Below, in pieces: positions 35,399 to 43,392 of a stretch of DNA of 54,257 nt. The DNA is from Gemmatimonadaceae bacterium (GTDB lineage Bacteria; Gemmatimonadota; Gemmatimonadetes; Gemmatimonadales; Gemmatimonadaceae). Every line of letters starts with the position of its first letter. Position 1 is the stretch's first letter. The position numbers and the translations under genes were made by a program. The notes beneath the pieces were generated by a model. That model saw only the letters and a program-made list of their open reading frames with translations. It searched no databases and was not told where the DNA came from. The stretch spans positions 1 to 54,257 of the forward strand of contig JACDDT010000008.1 in NCBI GenBank assembly GCA_013816855.1, read 5' to 3'.

Positions 35399-36730
35399 TT
35401 GGCAGCTTCATCGGCCGGTGAAAAGCGTACTCCTGTAGCACCCGCAAAAGGCAAACTCGGAATTCTGACACCGGGGCTCGGCGCCGTCGCGACGACGTTC
35501 ATGGCAGGCGTCGAAAGCATTCGGCGTGGCCACTCTCTGCCGATCGGGTCGCTTACGCAGATGGCGACCATACGCCTGGGTAAGAGAACGGAAAACAGAT
35601 CGCCTCTCATCAAGGACTTCGTACCGCTCGCCGCTCTCGACGACATCGTCTTTGGCGCGTGGGATCCGATTCCGGACGATGCGCTTACTGCGGCGCGGAA
35701 AGCCGGCGTGCTCGTGGAGAAGGACATCGACCGTGTCGCCGACTTCCTTCAAGGAATTCAGCCGATGCCTGCCGTGTTCGACAACAAGTACGTGACGCGC
35801 ATCACCGGCACGAACGTGAAGAAGGGAAAGACAAAACGCGACCTGGCCGAGCAGCTGCGGCAGGACATTCGCGATTTCAAGGCGCGCAACAAGTGCGACC
35901 GCATCGTCATCGTGTGGTGCGCCTCGACGGAAATCTTCATCAAGCCGGGCCCGCAGCACGCAACCATCGAGCAGTTCGAGAAGGCGATGGAGCGCAACGA
36001 TGATGCAATCGCGCCATCTATGCTGTACGCGTATGCGGCAATCATGGAGGGTGTTCCGTTCTGCAACGGCGCGCCGAATCTTTGCGTTGACACGCCCGCG
36101 CTGCTTCAGCTGGCGCAGGATCGCGGAGTTCCGATTTCCGGCAAGGATTTCAAGACAGGGCAGACGTGGCTGAAAACGGTAATCGCGCCAGGGCTCAAGG
36201 CCCGCATGCTCGGCCTCGCCGGCTGGTACTCGACGAATATTCTTGGCAACCGCGACGGAGAGGTTCTCGACGACCCGCAATCGTTCAAGACGAAGGAAGA
36301 GTCCAAGCTCAGCGTGCTGCACACGATTCTTCAGCCCGAGATGTATCCCGAGCTGTACAAGGATTTCGCTCACGTCGTGCGCATCAACTACTACCCGCCG
36401 CGCGGCGATAACAAGGAAGGCTGGGACAACATCGACATCGTCGGATGGATGAACTATCCGATGCAGATCAAGGTGAACTTCCTCTGCAGGGATTCAATTC
36501 TTGCCGCGCCGATCGTTCTCGACCTCGCTCTCTTTTCTGATTTTGCCCACCGCGCGGGAATGAAGGGCATTCAGGAATGGCTTTCTTTCTATTACAAAAG
36601 TCCCATGGCGGCGCCCGGCCTTCAGCCGGAGCACGACTTGTTCATTCAGCAGACAAAGCTCAAGAACACGCTTCGTTATTTGATGGGTGAAGACCAGATC
36701 ACGCATCTCGGACTGGAGTACTACGCTTGA
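35399..36730 (+). CDS. ino1: Inositol-3-phosphate synthase
   Basis: A 443-aa NAD-dependent enzyme converting glucose 6-phosphate to L-myo-inositol 1-phosphate. Features include the nucleotide-binding start KLGILTPGLGAVATTFMAGV, IVIVWCASTE, the GAPNLCVDTPAL region, and SGKDFKTGQTWLKTVIAPGL with the catalytic lysines. The length fits the eukaryotic-like class rather than the shorter (about 370 aa) actinobacterial one. It starts at TTG, preceded by GGAGACAGA. Coupling to the phosphatidyltransferase indicates inositol-lipid synthesis. Confidence 0.92.
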   Translation: MAASSAGEKRTPVAPAKGKLGILTPGLGAVATTFMAGVESIRRGHSLPIGSLTQMATIRLGKRTENRSPLIKDFVPLAALDDIVFGAWDPIPDDALTAARKAGVLVEKDIDRVADFLQGIQPMPAVFDNKYVTRITGTNVKKGKTKRDLAEQLRQDIRDFKARNKCDRIVIVWCASTEIFIKPGPQHATIEQFEKAMERNDDAIAPSMLYAYAAIMEGVPFCNGAPNLCVDTPALLQLAQDRGVPISGKDFKTGQTWLKTVIAPGLKARMLGLAGWYSTNILGNRDGEVLDDPQSFKTKEESKLSVLHTILQPEMYPELYKDFAHVVRINYYPPRGDNKEGWDNIDIVGWMNYPMQIKVNFLCRDSILAAPIVLDLALFSDFAHRAGMKGIQEWLSFYYKSPMAAPGLQPEHDLFIQQTKLKNTLRYLMGEDQITHLGLEYYA

Positions 36731-37143
36731 GAAAGTATCTCGCGGCCGTGTGTCTGGTGCTCGCCGCTTGCGCACCGAACAAACGCGCCACGGAGACGCG
36801 CGGGTGGTCGGACAGCTACACCTTCCGCGTTATCCCCGATGTGATCCCGCCCCGTGCGCTCGAGCCGATACACTTCCGCGTAGTCGTCCAGGATAAGAAG
36901 ACAGGACAGCCTATCGAGACCGGCGAAGGAAGAATGTTTGCGAACAGCAAGGACGGCGCGAGCACGAACGACGGGTTCACCAAGGAAAAGGAAGTCGGCA
37001 CTTATTCTGCGAAGCTTTTCTTCCCGGTGACCGGAGATTGGGCGATAGCGCTTCAGTTCCGGAAGGAGAAGGACCCACACATTCCGCTGGAGCGGATTGA
37101 TTGGATTCAGGCGGTGATCGATCCTGCGCCGCCGGGCAAATAA
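36727..37143 (+). CDS. Lipoprotein with a YtkA/FixH-like domain
   Basis: A 138-aa protein starting at TTG and overlapping the preceding stop (TTGA). The signal MRKYLAAVCLVLAAC has lipobox LAAC (Cys15). The mature part (YTFRVIPDVIPPRALEPIHF, then DKKTGQPIETGEGRMFA and PVTGDWAIALQF) resembles the immunoglobulin-like YtkA/FixH domain found in envelope proteins linked to copper or respiration. The function is not established. Confidence 0.65.
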   Translation: MRKYLAAVCLVLAACAPNKRATETRGWSDSYTFRVIPDVIPPRALEPIHFRVVVQDKKTGQPIETGEGRMFANSKDGASTNDGFTKEKEVGTYSAKLFFPVTGDWAIALQFRKEKDPHIPLERIDWIQAVIDPAPPGK

Positions 37144-37145
37144 CG

Positions 37146-37439
37146 ATGAGACATTTTTTCAGAACGCAGCTGACCCAGGGCGAAGTGCTTCGCCACGCCG
37201 ACGAATTCTTCAAGGGCATCGCGATGGAGCGTGAAGCACACACTGCGAAGTCGCGCACGTTTACCGGAGCGCTGGGCACTCTCAACCTCGGCGTGAAAGC
37301 CGAGGGAGGACACTACACCTTTGTCGAGGTCGTAACTGATCAGATGGGGGAGAGCAGGCTCGACCGCAATGCGAAAAAATTCTTTGTCGAGCTCCACCGC
37401 TCCGCGGAGCCGGCGCACCGCATAGAAGCAGCGTACTAG
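37146..37439 (+). CDS. Small conserved-looking protein of unknown function
   Basis: A 97-aa soluble protein (MRHFFRTQLTQGEVLRHADE...) with no recognised motif. It starts 2 bp after the lipoprotein stop and ends 1 bp before the E1 alpha start, so it belongs to the operon. The frame opens further upstream inside the previous gene, but the ATG at 37146 fits the spacing. Confidence 0.65.
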   Translation: MRHFFRTQLTQGEVLRHADEFFKGIAMEREAHTAKSRTFTGALGTLNLGVKAEGGHYTFVEVVTDQMGESRLDRNAKKFFVELHRSAEPAHRIEAAY

Positions 37440-37440
37440 A

Positions 37441-38580
37441 ATGGCGCGGTCAACGACTGCGCCTGAGTCACCGCCCAGGCAGCGCGCCGACCGCTCCGCG
37501 GTTGAGACGGTGGGCGCGTCGGGTCTCACTCGTGACGACCGGCTCCAGATCTACTATTACATGAGGCTGACCCGCTCCCTCGAGGAGCGCCTCGTCAATC
37601 TCTATCGCCAGACGAAAGTGGTCGGCGGCTTGTTCAGATCACTGGGCCAGGAAGCCGACGCGGTAGGCAGTGCGTACGCGCTCGACCGAACGAAGGGTGA
37701 CATTCTTTCGCCGCTAATCCGCAATCTCGGCTCGATGCTCGTTCAGGGCGCAAAGCCGAATGAGATCATCAAACAATACATGGCGAAGGGCGACTCACCG
37801 ACGCGCGGGCGCGAGCTCAACATCCATTACGGCGATCTGGTGCGCGGATTCATCGGTCAGATCTCCCACCTCGGCGATATGGTCCCGGTCATGGCGGGGG
37901 TGACGCTCTCGTTCAAGATGCGCGGCGAGAAACGCGTGGGAATGGTTTACGTCGGGGACGGCGCAACATCCACCGGCGCGTTCCACGAGGGAATCAATTT
38001 TGCGGCCGTCCAGAAGTGTCCGCTGGTCGTGATCGTCGAGAACAATGGATACGCGTATTCGACTCCGCTCTCCAAGCAGACGGCAGCGAAAAATCTCGTC
38101 GACAAGGCGATCGGCTACGGCGTGTATGGAGACTCCGCCGACGGCAACGACGTCATCGCCACTTACGAGGTGACCAAGCGCGCTGTGGATCGCGCCCGCG
38201 CGGGCGAAGGAGTGACCCTCATCGAGCTCGTTACGTACCGGCGGAAAGGCCACGCCGAGCACGACAATCAGTCGTATGTCCCTGAGGGCGAGATAGACCG
38301 GTGGGCGGCGACCAACGATCCAATCGATCGTTACTTGAAAGCCCTCGCCGACGAAGGCGTTTCATCAGAGGAGATCGCGGCCATCGACGCGCGGGTCATC
38401 TCCGAAATCGATGGCGCGACCGACGAAGCCGAGGCGTCTCCGATGCCGGAGCCGAACGATTCACTGGTCGGAGTTTACGCCGACCCGCCGACCACGCCGG
38501 AGCTTTGGTTCAGAAAGGGAATCCGCTCGGCGGTCGAGAAGCACGAGCGTCCGCAGGGATGGGGGACGCACGATGGCTGA
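37441..38580 (+). CDS. 2-oxoacid dehydrogenase complex E1 component, alpha subunit
   Basis: A 379-aa thiamine-diphosphate enzyme of the PDH-A/BCKD-A type. The cofactor motif GDGATSTGAFHEGINFA ending in VENN is near residue 175, and YRRKGHAEHDNQSYV carries the conserved loop. With E1 beta it decarboxylates pyruvate or branched-chain 2-oxoacids and transfers the acyl group to lipoyl-E2. The sequence does not separate pyruvate from branched-chain substrates. It overlaps the E1 beta start by 8 bp. Confidence 0.9.
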   Translation: MARSTTAPESPPRQRADRSAVETVGASGLTRDDRLQIYYYMRLTRSLEERLVNLYRQTKVVGGLFRSLGQEADAVGSAYALDRTKGDILSPLIRNLGSMLVQGAKPNEIIKQYMAKGDSPTRGRELNIHYGDLVRGFIGQISHLGDMVPVMAGVTLSFKMRGEKRVGMVYVGDGATSTGAFHEGINFAAVQKCPLVVIVENNGYAYSTPLSKQTAAKNLVDKAIGYGVYGDSADGNDVIATYEVTKRAVDRARAGEGVTLIELVTYRRKGHAEHDNQSYVPEGEIDRWAATNDPIDRYLKALADEGVSSEEIAAIDARVISEIDGATDEAEASPMPEPNDSLVGVYADPPTTPELWFRKGIRSAVEKHERPQGWGTHDG

Positions 38581-39550
38581 GATCACTTATCTCGAAGCGA
38601 TTCGCGAAGCGCTCTTCGAAGAGATGGAGCGCGATCAAAACGTCTTCTGTCTTGGTGAAGACATCGGCGCGTACGGCGGCGCGTTCAAGGTCACAGAAGG
38701 TCTGCAGGCGAAGTTCGGCGAATCACGGGTGATAGACACTCCGATATCAGAGGCTGCGATCATTGGCGCTGGCGCGGGCGCGGCGCACATGGGGATGCGG
38801 CCCGTATGCGAGATGCAGTTCATCGACTTCATCTCGACCGGCTACGACATGCTCACGAATTATGTGGCGACTGCGCGATATCGGGCGATGCTGCCTTGCC
38901 CGATGGTGGTGAGAGGGCCGAGCGGCGGATACGTGCGCGGCGGACCGTTTCATTCCCAAAACCCGGAAGCTGCGTTCCTGCACACCCCCGGTTTGAAGAT
39001 CGTCTATCCGGCGACGGCGAGCGACGCCAAAGGATTGCTCAAGTCGGCGATTCGCGACGAGGACTGCGTGCTCTTCTTCGAGCACAAATACCTCTACCGG
39101 AGAATCAAAGAAGAGATGCCATCCGGTGACGTTGTGACACCGATCGGAAAAGCACGCGTCGCGCGGGAAGGGAAAGACGTCTCGATCATCACCTACGCCG
39201 CGACCGTTTGGAAATCGTTGGAAGCTGCCGAGCAGGTCGAGAAGGAAGACGGATTGTCGGTGGAAGTGCTGGACTTGAGAAGTCTTTTACCGATGGATGA
39301 TGAAGCGATCATCGCTACGGTGAAAAAGACAAACCGGGTGCTCATCGTTCACGAAGACACGCGAACGGGCGGAATCGCCGGGGAGCTGACCGCGCGTATC
39401 ACGGAAAACGCTTTTGAATGGCTCGATGCGCCGATTCTTCGCGTCACCGCCGCCGATGTGCCGCTCCCATATTCGCCGCCGCTCGAGGACTACGTCCTGC
39501 CGCAGACAGCTGACATCGTTTCTGCGATTCGGCGCCTGGCCGCTTACTAA
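38573..39550 (+). CDS. 2-oxoacid dehydrogenase complex E1 component, beta subunit
   Basis: A 325-aa transketolase-like beta subunit. Conserved segments are VFCLGEDIGAYGGAFKVTEG, DTPISEAAIIGAGAGAA, VVRGPSGGYVRGGPFHSQNP and the C-terminal VHEDTRTGGIAGEL. The start at 38573 overlaps E1 alpha; the frame continues upstream but encodes no family sequence there. It forms the alpha2-beta2 E1 with the preceding product. Confidence 0.93.
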   Translation: MAEITYLEAIREALFEEMERDQNVFCLGEDIGAYGGAFKVTEGLQAKFGESRVIDTPISEAAIIGAGAGAAHMGMRPVCEMQFIDFISTGYDMLTNYVATARYRAMLPCPMVVRGPSGGYVRGGPFHSQNPEAAFLHTPGLKIVYPATASDAKGLLKSAIRDEDCVLFFEHKYLYRRIKEEMPSGDVVTPIGKARVAREGKDVSIITYAATVWKSLEAAEQVEKEDGLSVEVLDLRSLLPMDDEAIIATVKKTNRVLIVHEDTRTGGIAGELTARITENAFEWLDAPILRVTAADVPLPYSPPLEDYVLPQTADIVSAIRRLAAY

Positions 39551-39841
39551 ATGGATGAGCCGACGGAGGAGTCTGCCGAGGGAGTAAGAGAGTCGCGCGC
39601 AGCGCGTAATGTTGGCGTCGGCTGTGTGACGGCCATGGCGGGATTCTTTAGTGGGGGGATGGTCGGAGTCTTCATTGCGAAGGTCGTCGGGAGCGCTCAG
39701 AGGTGCGAGCCGCCACAGGGGGTTCCGGCATGCAACTGGCCGGTGTATGCTGTTATCGGAATGGGGGTTGGCGTGTTGACCCTGCCGTCGCTTGTGATGT
39801 GGCGGTTGACGCGCTCGGATACGAACCAGGGAAGGAGATAA
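39551..39841 (+). CDS. Small two-helix membrane protein of unknown function
   Basis: A 96-aa protein with two hydrophobic segments (about residues 23-46 and 64-84), a Glu-rich N-terminus and two Cys in the connecting loop (RCEPPQGVPACNW). It starts immediately after the E1 beta stop and ends 4 bp before the E2 gene, with the E2 ribosome site AAGGAG inside its end. Its place inside a dehydrogenase operon is odd; no function is suggested by the sequence. Confidence 0.6.
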   Translation: MDEPTEESAEGVRESRAARNVGVGCVTAMAGFFSGGMVGVFIAKVVGSAQRCEPPQGVPACNWPVYAVIGMGVGVLTLPSLVMWRLTRSDTNQGRR

Positions 39842-39845
39842 GCTT

Positions 39846-41204
39846 TTGGCGCGTGTAGACATAATCATGCCGCAGATGGGCGAGTCCATCGCTGAAGGCA
39901 CTCTTTCGCGCTGGCTCAAGAAAGTCGGCGACGAAGTGAAGCGCGACGAGCCCATCTTCGAGATTTCCACGGACAAAGTGGATGCCGAGATTCCTTCGCC
40001 ATCTGCGGGAGTGATCGCGGAAATTCTCGTCGTAGAAGGGCAGACGGTTGCTGTGCAGACGGTGGTGGCGCGTCTCGAGACAGAGAAGGGCGCTTCGATC
40101 GCGCCTGCGGCTGCGACTGCAGCGCCGGCGGCTGGTACGTCTGCACCCGCAACCTCCGCCCCCCTCCCACCCGCCCAAGCTAGCGCGCCCGCTGAGGCTC
40201 AACGTCAGCCTTCCACCGCACCGGCAATCGCCGCGTCCGCATCGACGGGCAACGGAAACTCATTCGAGGAGCGCGTGCGCACGAAGTCGTCGCCGCTCGT
40301 TCGGAAGATGGCCGCCGAGCATGGCGTGGACATCGCGGCGATGCAGGGGTCGGGAATCGCCGGGCGGGTGACAAAGCGAGATCTGCTTGGCTTCATCGAG
40401 AGCGGTTCAGCGACGCCGCGCGCACCGATGACCTCGGGCTCATTCGCCGGCGGCAACGGCGCTCACGACAGTCACGGTCCAACACCGGAGGCGTGGCCGG
40501 GCGACACCGTCGAGCCAATGTCAAAGATGCGCGCTCTCATCAGCGAGCATATGAGCGTGTCGCGCCGTACTTCGGCGCACGTCACCTCGTTCTTCGAGGT
40601 GGATTTCACCCGGGTCGCGCGCATCAGATCAAAGAAGCGCGCCGAGTTCGAGGCGGCGACGGGCCAGAAGCTGACGTACATGCCGTTCATCATCAAAGCC
40701 GTGACGCAGGCGCTGAAAGCGTTTCCGATTGTGAATGCGTCGGTCGCGGGCACGAACGTCATCTATAGAAAGCAGGTCAACATCGGAATCGCGGTCGCGC
40801 TCGATTGGGGGCTCATCGTTCCCGTGATAAAGAACGCGGACGATCTCTCGCTGACGGGCATCACGAAAGCGCTCAACGATCTCGCGGCACGGGCCCGGTC
40901 GAAGCGTTTGGATCCGAGAGAAGTGCAGGAAGGAACTTTTACCATCACCAACCCCGGTGTGTTCGGATCGCTCATGGGAACCCCGATCATCAATCAGCCG
41001 CAGGTCGCAATCATGGGCGTCGGGGCGATTGAAAAACGACCCAAGGTTGTTACCGGACCGGAAGGCGAAGACACTCTAGCCATCCGGACTTGCTCGTACT
41101 TTTCGCTCTCATTCGACCATCGCGTGATAGATGGCGCGGTGGCCGATCAATTTCTCGCCTTCGTCAAGAAGACGATCGAGACCTATCCAGAATCGGGGGT
41201 TTGA
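39846..41204 (+). CDS. Dihydrolipoamide acyltransferase (E2) of the 2-oxoacid dehydrogenase complex
   Basis: A 452-aa E2 protein: one lipoyl domain (residues 1-80, lipoylated Lys44 in EISTDKVDAEI), an Ala/Pro/Ser-rich linker, a peripheral-subunit-binding domain (about 145-185, KSSPLVRKMAAEHGVD), a second linker, and a catalytic domain ending with the active-site His425 and Asp429 in FDHRVIDGAVAD. It starts at TTG, with AAGGAG 8 bp before. The E3 (lipoamide dehydrogenase) gene is not in the window. Confidence 0.93.
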   Translation: MARVDIIMPQMGESIAEGTLSRWLKKVGDEVKRDEPIFEISTDKVDAEIPSPSAGVIAEILVVEGQTVAVQTVVARLETEKGASIAPAAATAAPAAGTSAPATSAPLPPAQASAPAEAQRQPSTAPAIAASASTGNGNSFEERVRTKSSPLVRKMAAEHGVDIAAMQGSGIAGRVTKRDLLGFIESGSATPRAPMTSGSFAGGNGAHDSHGPTPEAWPGDTVEPMSKMRALISEHMSVSRRTSAHVTSFFEVDFTRVARIRSKKRAEFEAATGQKLTYMPFIIKAVTQALKAFPIVNASVAGTNVIYRKQVNIGIAVALDWGLIVPVIKNADDLSLTGITKALNDLAARARSKRLDPREVQEGTFTITNPGVFGSLMGTPIINQPQVAIMGVGAIEKRPKVVTGPEGEDTLAIRTCSYFSLSFDHRVIDGAVADQFLAFVKKTIETYPESGV

Positions 41205-41206
41205 AG

Positions 41207-41464
41207 ATGGCGCGCTCGCTCACACTTCAGCGGTCGACGATTCCCAGTAACGAGCGCGAGAAGTATCTCCAAAAGCTGAAGCTGCGCCGCGATCACTACA
41301 AAGCCGCCAATTGCCGCTTCTGGGTGTTCGAGGAGAAGTCACTGCCGGGCGCATTCATCGAATTCACCGAGGCCGATGACGACGCGGTTTTGTCCGGGGC
41401 GCATGCGACTGCGCCGCACCGGCTGCTCGATCCGGCACGCATCTATCAGGAAGTAGATTTCTAG
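41207..41464 (+). CDS. Small protein of unknown function downstream of E2
   Basis: An 85-aa protein rich in charged and aromatic residues (KLKLRRDHYKAANCRFWVFE, then PGAFIEFTEADDDAVL). Not recognised. It starts 2 bp after the E2 stop and continues the operon. The pattern resembles antibiotic-biosynthesis-monooxygenase-size ferredoxin-like folds, but this is only an impression. Confidence 0.6.
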   Translation: MARSLTLQRSTIPSNEREKYLQKLKLRRDHYKAANCRFWVFEEKSLPGAFIEFTEADDDAVLSGAHATAPHRLLDPARIYQEVDF

Positions 41465-41465
41465 G

Positions 41466-41732
41466 ATGCCTGAAAGAATCCTCAACGCCGAAGGCGCCAG
41501 CTGGACTGTCACTCCGTCCGGATACATCACCAAGAACACGCAGGACGAGTACGGTCTCTTTTTTAGCCGGGGAAGCGGGGCACAGCGCGAGGTGCGCGTC
41601 ACGCGATATTCCCCCCAGGGAAGCCGTTCGCGCGAGCAGTCATTCGCAGAGCTGACGGAAGACCAGCTTCGCGAGCTTCTCCAGCAGTCGCAGCCGAGCT
41701 TCACGTCTCCCGAGGCCGGCTACACGCGATGA
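41466..41732 (+). CDS. Small protein of unknown function
   Basis: An 88-aa protein with a likely short beta-rich start (ASWTVTPSGYITKNTQDEYG) and a helical end (AELTEDQLRELLQQSQ). Not recognised. It is 1 bp from the preceding gene and overlaps the next by four bases (ATGA), so it is translated in the same operon. Confidence 0.6.
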   Translation: MPERILNAEGASWTVTPSGYITKNTQDEYGLFFSRGSGAQREVRVTRYSPQGSRSREQSFAELTEDQLRELLQQSQPSFTSPEAGYTR

Positions 41733-42583
41733 CCTCGGAGGCGGGTGTGCCTTACGTTGACCTGCACACCCATACCACCGCCTCCGACGGAGTTCTTCCT
41801 CCAGAGCAGGTAGTCGATGCGGCGGCCGCTGCCGGTCTAAAAGCGATCGCCATCACCGACCACGACACTGTCGATGGGGTCGAGAGAGCAGCGGCCGCCG
41901 CTGCGCCGCTCGGCATCCGGATTGTTCCCGGAGTCGAGCTGAGCGCCACCGTCGGCGACCACGAAGCCCACATCCTCGCGCTCGGCGTCTCGCGTCTCGA
42001 TCGCGTTGCGGAAAGACTTGCCGCGCTGCGCACGATGCGCGTCGGGCGCGCGCAACTCATCGTCGAAAAGCTCAATGGGCTAGGCGTTCCCATCACGTTC
42101 GAAGAAGTCTTGGCTGGCGCCGGGGGCGGAGCGGTCGGACGGCCGCACGTTGCAAAAGTCCTTGTCGAGCGCGGTTTCGCGGAAGATTTGAGAGATGCGT
42201 TCTATAAGTATCTGCGCAACGGCGGACGCGCTTATGTCGCGAAGGACAAGCTCAGCGTGAGCGATGCCGTAGCTATCGCTCACGAGAGCGGAGCCATCGC
42301 CATCTGGGCGCATCCAGCGCAGACCGGCCGACGAGAGAGACTCGAGTCGATGATCGAAGCGGGGCTCGATGGCGTGGAGGTGTTGCATCCGAGCCATACA
42401 CCCGAGGACATCGTCCGCCTTCGTGCCCTCGTCGATTTCTTTCACGTTCTTCCGAGCGGCGGTTCCGATTGGCACGGAGTCAATGACGCAGTGCGCCAGC
42501 TCGGCATGATGCACGTGCCCATGGAGTGGCTCGAGCGTCACGACGAGCAGCGCTCACGTTCCGTCGCTCCGGTGCTCGCATGA
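41729..42583 (+). CDS. PHP-domain phosphoesterase (TrpH/RNase AM-like)
   Basis: A 284-aa PHP-family metal hydrolase. The metal-binding motifs are DLHTHTTASDG (His13, His15, Asp20), ITDHDTVDG, PGVELSA and, near the C-terminus, SGGSDWHG. Family members hydrolyse 3',5'-nucleoside bisphosphates or 5' ends of RNA. Length and the inserted middle helix bundle fit the YciV/TrpH branch. It overlaps the following SDR gene by four bases. Confidence 0.88.
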   Translation: MTSEAGVPYVDLHTHTTASDGVLPPEQVVDAAAAAGLKAIAITDHDTVDGVERAAAAAAPLGIRIVPGVELSATVGDHEAHILALGVSRLDRVAERLAALRTMRVGRAQLIVEKLNGLGVPITFEEVLAGAGGGAVGRPHVAKVLVERGFAEDLRDAFYKYLRNGGRAYVAKDKLSVSDAVAIAHESGAIAIWAHPAQTGRRERLESMIEAGLDGVEVLHPSHTPEDIVRLRALVDFFHVLPSGGSDWHGVNDAVRQLGMMHVPMEWLERHDEQRSRSVAPVLA

Positions 42584-43311
42584 AACTCGAAAACCAGCTC
42601 GCCATTGTCACCGGCGCCGGCGTTCGCGTCGGTCGGGCAATCGCTCTCGCTCTCGCGGATGCGGGGATGAACGTCGCGGTTCATTACGCGCATTCGAAAG
42701 AAGAAGCGGATGCAACGGTGGCAGAGATCCGCAAGCGCGGAAGAACTTCTGAATCGTTCGAAGCCGCTCTCGACGAGCCCGGTGAGCCTGAAAAGCTGAT
42801 GGACGCCATAGTCGCGAAGATGGGCGTGCCGCATGTCGTCGTTAACTCCGCAGCGATCATGCAGCGCACGCCATTCGGCGAAGTGACGTATGAGAGCTGG
42901 GAAGCGACGATGAATCTCAATCTTCGCGCGCCATTCTTCCTTTCGCAGGCTGCTGCAAAAGTCATGAGCACGAGCGGCGGTGTGATCATCAACATCGCTG
43001 ACCTCGCGGCTTTCGAGACCTGGTCCGGCTTCATCCCGCACTCGATCAGCAAGGCCGGAGTGGTGCAGATGACGCGTGCACTCGCGCACGCGCTCGGTCC
43101 TAAAATCCGCGTGAATGCAGTCGCCCCGGGAGTGGTTATGCTCCCGGAGGATTGGCCTCAGGATTCTGCGCAGCGCCTCATCGACACCACTCCATTGAAG
43201 CGCCTTGGTACGCCTAACGACGTGACGCAGGCGCTGCTTTATCTGGTGCGCGCAGAATACGTGACGGGCGAGACGATCATCGTCGATGGCGGCCGCCACG
43301 TTCGGAAATAG
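42580..43311 (+). CDS. SDR-family oxidoreductase, pteridine-reductase-like, with His in place of the catalytic Tyr
   Basis: A 243-aa Rossmann-fold protein. The nucleotide motif TGAGVRVGRAIALAL and NVAVHYAHSKEEA resemble pteridine reductase PTR1/FolM, as does Asp141 at the position usually held by Ser. The catalytic pair Tyr-x3-Lys appears as His154-Ser-Ile-Ser-Lys158, so the proton-donating Tyr is absent. The C-terminal VTGETIIVDGGRHVRK is normal for SDRs. The enzyme may be inactive as a classical reductase or use another mechanism. The start at 42580 is set by homology; the frame is open to 42526. Confidence 0.82.
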   Translation: MKLENQLAIVTGAGVRVGRAIALALADAGMNVAVHYAHSKEEADATVAEIRKRGRTSESFEAALDEPGEPEKLMDAIVAKMGVPHVVVNSAAIMQRTPFGEVTYESWEATMNLNLRAPFFLSQAAAKVMSTSGGVIINIADLAAFETWSGFIPHSISKAGVVQMTRALAHALGPKIRVNAVAPGVVMLPEDWPQDSAQRLIDTTPLKRLGTPNDVTQALLYLVRAEYVTGETIIVDGGRHVRK

Positions 43312-43342
43312 GCCAGGCCGGCTCGGTTATATTTCAGCTCAG

Positions 43343-43365
43343 GCGCGGCTTCCGCGCGCAATTTT
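43343..43365 (+). terminator. Weak terminator-like hairpin between the SDR and thioredoxin reductase genes
   Basis: GCGCGG/CCGCGC around a 3-nt loop, followed by GCAATTTT. The stem is short and the T run is four bases. Confidence 0.35.
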
Positions 43366-43392
43366 CATTCTGTCTCGATCTAGAGAGCCCAT

